Shown piece by piece: positions 42,131 to 43,881 of a stretch of DNA of 43,881 bases. This DNA is from Gamarada debralockiae (taxonomy: Eukaryota > Ascomycota > Leotiomycetes > Helotiales > Hyphodiscaceae). A model generated the notes under the pieces. That model was not told where the DNA came from, ran no database searches, and was given only the letters and a program-made list of their open reading frames with translations. The first letter of the stretch is position 1. The number at the start of each line of letters is the position of its first letter. The DNA lies in NCBI GenBank assembly GCA_002803225.1, contig NXFV01000378.1, positions 1-43,881 on the forward strand, read 5' to 3'. The translations under genes were made by a program, and so were the position numbers.

Positions 42131-43840
42131 TCACAATACCAAAATTCCCAATACTGCAACTCCAGCCCCTATTATCCACACTCCGAAGCTCTCAATTCCA
42201 CTTATCTTCGAACCAGCTCCCAAGAATGAGATCCCCGTATATCCTGCACTCCCATTACCCGCCATACCTGTACTCGTAGGCATCGAAAATCCCTCAATAC
42301 TGACAATAACCCTGCCGAGCCCCGTGCTTGTTCCCGTTGCAAGTACTCCTTCGGTCATCGTAAAGGCCGCAGTGATCGCCATCGTCTCCATCGTACTGCT
42401 GCCTTCTATCACTACGCTCTGTCCTCCACTCATGAAACTCACTACGATCGACGACGAAACCGTTATCGCGGGACCACCGGCAACTAAAGTCTGAGATCCG
42501 AGGACGTAGGTCGGTGTTGGATCTGCGTTTGGAATGCCCGGAGTTTGAGCTTGTGGTTGAAGGATGGATTTTGTGATGGAATTGTTGACGATCACTGCCC
42601 CGACGGACAAAGGGACGCTGTAGGTCGTTCCGGAGATGACGACAGCAGGTGCTCCGGGCGTTATTGTTTGCGTCCCGGCGACGAAGGGGATAGGTATTGA
42701 CGCTTGTGGCTGTGGGATAGATTGCGTGATGGAGTTGTTGATTATGACGGCACCGCCTGAGGATGGGACACTGTAAGTCGTTCCTGAAAAAACGGCAGCG
42801 GGTGAGCCGGGTGTTATGGTTTGTGTACCTGCGACGAAGAGGATGGGTGTCGTAGTGTGTGTTATGACCAGAGTGTTGGGATCGGCGGGTGAGGAGCCGG
42901 GTGTAGCTTGCGGTTGGGTTTGAGGTTGCTGGGATGGGGAGCCTTGAGGGGGAGTGGCATTTGGTAAAGGTGTTGGGCTTTGGTTGGGAGTCGGATCTAG
43001 ATTAGGCGATGGGTTTGGTGAAGGCGATGGGTTTGGTGATGGCGATGGATCTGGTGAAGGAGATGGGTCCGGGAACGGGGAGGCATCCGGTGAAGGGTCA
43101 GGGTCAGGGCTTGGTGAAGGGTCAGGCGAGGGTGATGGGTAAGTAGATGAGGAAGGATCCAGCGTAGGGGAAAGGTCCGCGGACGGAGATGGAGATGGAG
43201 AAGGGTCTGGAGATGGAGAAGGGTCTGGAGATGGAGAAGGGTCTGGAGATGGAGAAGGGTCTGTTGTGGGTGTGGGTGTGGGTGTGGGCGTCGTCGCGTT
43301 TGCCGAAACCCGGGGTTGAGGAGTTGGCGATGACGATGGACTAGCCGCTCCATTGAATGCAGTTAGACCACCGCCCTGAGTAAGTGTATATGGTGGGTCG
43401 AAAAACGCATCGATACCTTGATTGCATCCTCTCCATTGAGCGTTGAGAGTGAAAAGCTGACTGGGCACCGACAACGTAGAAGAACATGGGTTATAAGTCA
43501 TCGAACCCCAATTGAGGTCGCAGCTTTCCGGCGTCGCGAAGCATAAGGCTTGGACTGATGCCGGTAGCGTTCCATCATATGGATATGTTGAACCATCCGC
43601 ATTGTTTATCATGAAGGATTCCGTTATATTGGTGCAGATCCTAGGCTCGTCACCGAAGCTTGCTGCCGTAAAATAGTCTCCAAGATACAGAACGTCAGGC
43701 CCAGTAAAATTGTACTGGTATGCTATTGCAGTTGATAGTGCACCAGGCGCGAATGTAATGGTCGTGGAGTTGATGTCTTCCCCGACTTGACCACAAAGGC
43801 CAGTGGCGTAGAGGGATTGTGTTGGTTTTTCAGTGATGGT
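42131..43840 (-). CDS. Mucin-like, probably GPI-anchored surface protein (5' end beyond the window)
   Basis: The frame is open from about 43840 to the stop at 42131, nearly 570 residues. Upstream it meets ATTAATAG, a plausible splice acceptor, so the first exon with the signal peptide should lie beyond the right edge; no start codon is seen before 43612. The N-terminal part is Cys-containing (YATGLCGQVGEDINSTTITF, CFATPESCDLNWGSMTYNPC, WRGCNQGIDAFFDPPYTL). Next comes a Pro/Ser/Asp stretch of PSPSPD repeats, two 46-residue modules of the form FVAGTQTITPG and GTTYSVP.SGGAVI.NNSIT, and a third, weaker copy (YVLGSQTLVAGGPAITV). It ends in a Ser/Thr/Gly linker and hydrophobic tail (FGVWIIGAGVAVLGILVL), which fits GPI attachment. 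The protein is probably wall- or membrane-bound; its function is unknown. Confidence 0.82.
   Translation of the reverse strand, partial: TITEKPTQSLYATGLCGQVGEDINSTTITFAPGALSTAIAYQYNFTGPDVLYLGDYFTAASFGDEPRICTNITESFMINNADGSTYPYDGTLPASVQALCFATPESCDLNWGSMTYNPCSSTLSVPSQLFTLNAQWRGCNQGIDAFFDPPYTLTQGGGLTAFNGAASPSSSPTPQPRVSANATTPTPTPTPTTDPSPSPDPSPSPDPSPSPDPSPSPSPSADLSPTLDPSSSTYPSPSPDPSPSPDPDPSPDASPFPDPSPSPDPSPSPNPSPSPNPSPNLDPTPNQSPTPLPNATPPQGSPSQQPQTQPQATPGSSPADPNTLVITHTTTPILFVAGTQTITPGSPAAVFSGTTYSVPSSGGAVIINNSITQSIPQPQASIPIPFVAGTQTITPGAPAVVISGTTYSVPLSVGAVIVNNSITKSILQPQAQTPGIPNADPTPTYVLGSQTLVAGGPAITVSSSIVVSFMSGGQSVVIEGSSTMETMAITAAFTMTEGVLATGTSTGLGRVIVSIEGFSMPTSTGMAGNGSAGYTGISFLGAGSKISGIESFGVWIIGAGVAVLGILVL
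42541..42860 (-). repeat. Two 46-residue modules in tandem in the surface protein gene
   Basis: The modules read FVAGTQTITPGSPAAVFSGT and FVAGTQTITPGAPAVVISGT, each followed by TYSVP, a Gly-Ala-Val-Ile stretch and NNSIT. Within the compared stretch the copies are highly similar but not identical, indicating an older duplication than the 18-bp array. Confidence 0.85.
42975..43290 (-). repeat. Low-complexity Pro-Ser-Asp coding repeats, with four perfect 18-bp units
   Basis: GGAGATGGAGAAGGGTCT occurs four times without change at 43191-43262 and encodes PSPSPD on the minus strand. Related but degenerate units extend left to about 42975. To the right GTGGGT units (43266-43290) encode Thr-Pro. Perfect identity of the four units points to recent slippage or expansion. 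Confidence 0.92.
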
Positions 43841-43881
43841 CTATTAATTCTACAGTAGGAAGTGCTCTATATATACACTTG

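Noticed and set aside
42954..43142. Plus-strand Gly/Glu-rich repetitive frame
   Set aside because: Antisense of the Pro/Ser/Asp repeats of the surface protein.
43191..43262. CRISPR-like array
   Set aside because: The 18-bp units are contiguous with no spacers and lie inside a eukaryotic coding sequence.

Overview
This window is nuclear DNA of a filamentous ascomycete (Pezizomycotina). The support is short spliceosomal introns (about 47-90 nt, with GT..AG ends and CTGAC/CTAAC/TACTAAC-like branch sites), a HET-NACHT-WD40 gene, a Zn2Cys6 regulator, fungal cell-wall proteins, and stop codons of the kind left by repeat-induced point mutation (RIP). Assignment to Leotiomycetes would only be a guess.

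Layout. (1) 1-2900, minus: a HET-NACHT-WD40 allorecognition/NLR gene of the HET-E/HET-D type. It is readable in one continuous frame across one intron but is broken by 14 TAA/TAG codons; its near-identical 126-bp WD40 repeats run off the left edge. (2) 2.9-11 kb: a decayed stretch with two recognisable pseudogenes, a DUF885-family protein (5347-7184) and a secreted intradiol ring-cleavage dioxygenase (9634-10868), both broken mainly by indels. (3) 12.3-13.4 kb: an intact zinc alcohol dehydrogenase. (4) 14.8-17.1 kb: a single-pass membrane protein with a long disordered Pro/Ser-rich tail. (5) 17.6-23.4 kb: a compact block of intact housekeeping genes: RPB4 (RNA polymerase II), TRS23 (TRAPP), RPN10 (26S proteasome), a Borealin/Nbl1-type chromosomal passenger subunit, and TMA22/DENR (translation). 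(6) 25.0-29.4 kb: a divergent pair of cell-surface genes, an Flc/Pkd2 (TRP-like) membrane protein and a GH76 (Dfg5/Dcw1-like) GPI-type mannosidase. (7) 33.0-39.2 kb: an accessory group of a Zn2Cys6 regulator and two short-chain dehydrogenases, separated by AT-rich, RIP-like relic DNA. (8) 42.1-43.8 kb, minus: a mucin-like, probably GPI-anchored surface protein whose 5' end lies beyond the right edge.

The contrast is between a gene-dense conserved core and decaying accessory flanks. Decay takes two forms: substitution-only nonsense mutation in the HET-NACHT-WD40 gene, and frameshifts elsewhere. Three otherwise healthy-looking genes each carry an apparent one-base slip in or next to a short G run, which could be real or an assembly error.

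Most exon boundaries were set by hand from splice motifs and reading-frame continuity and were not checked against transcripts. Family names come from recognising motifs, not from database searches.
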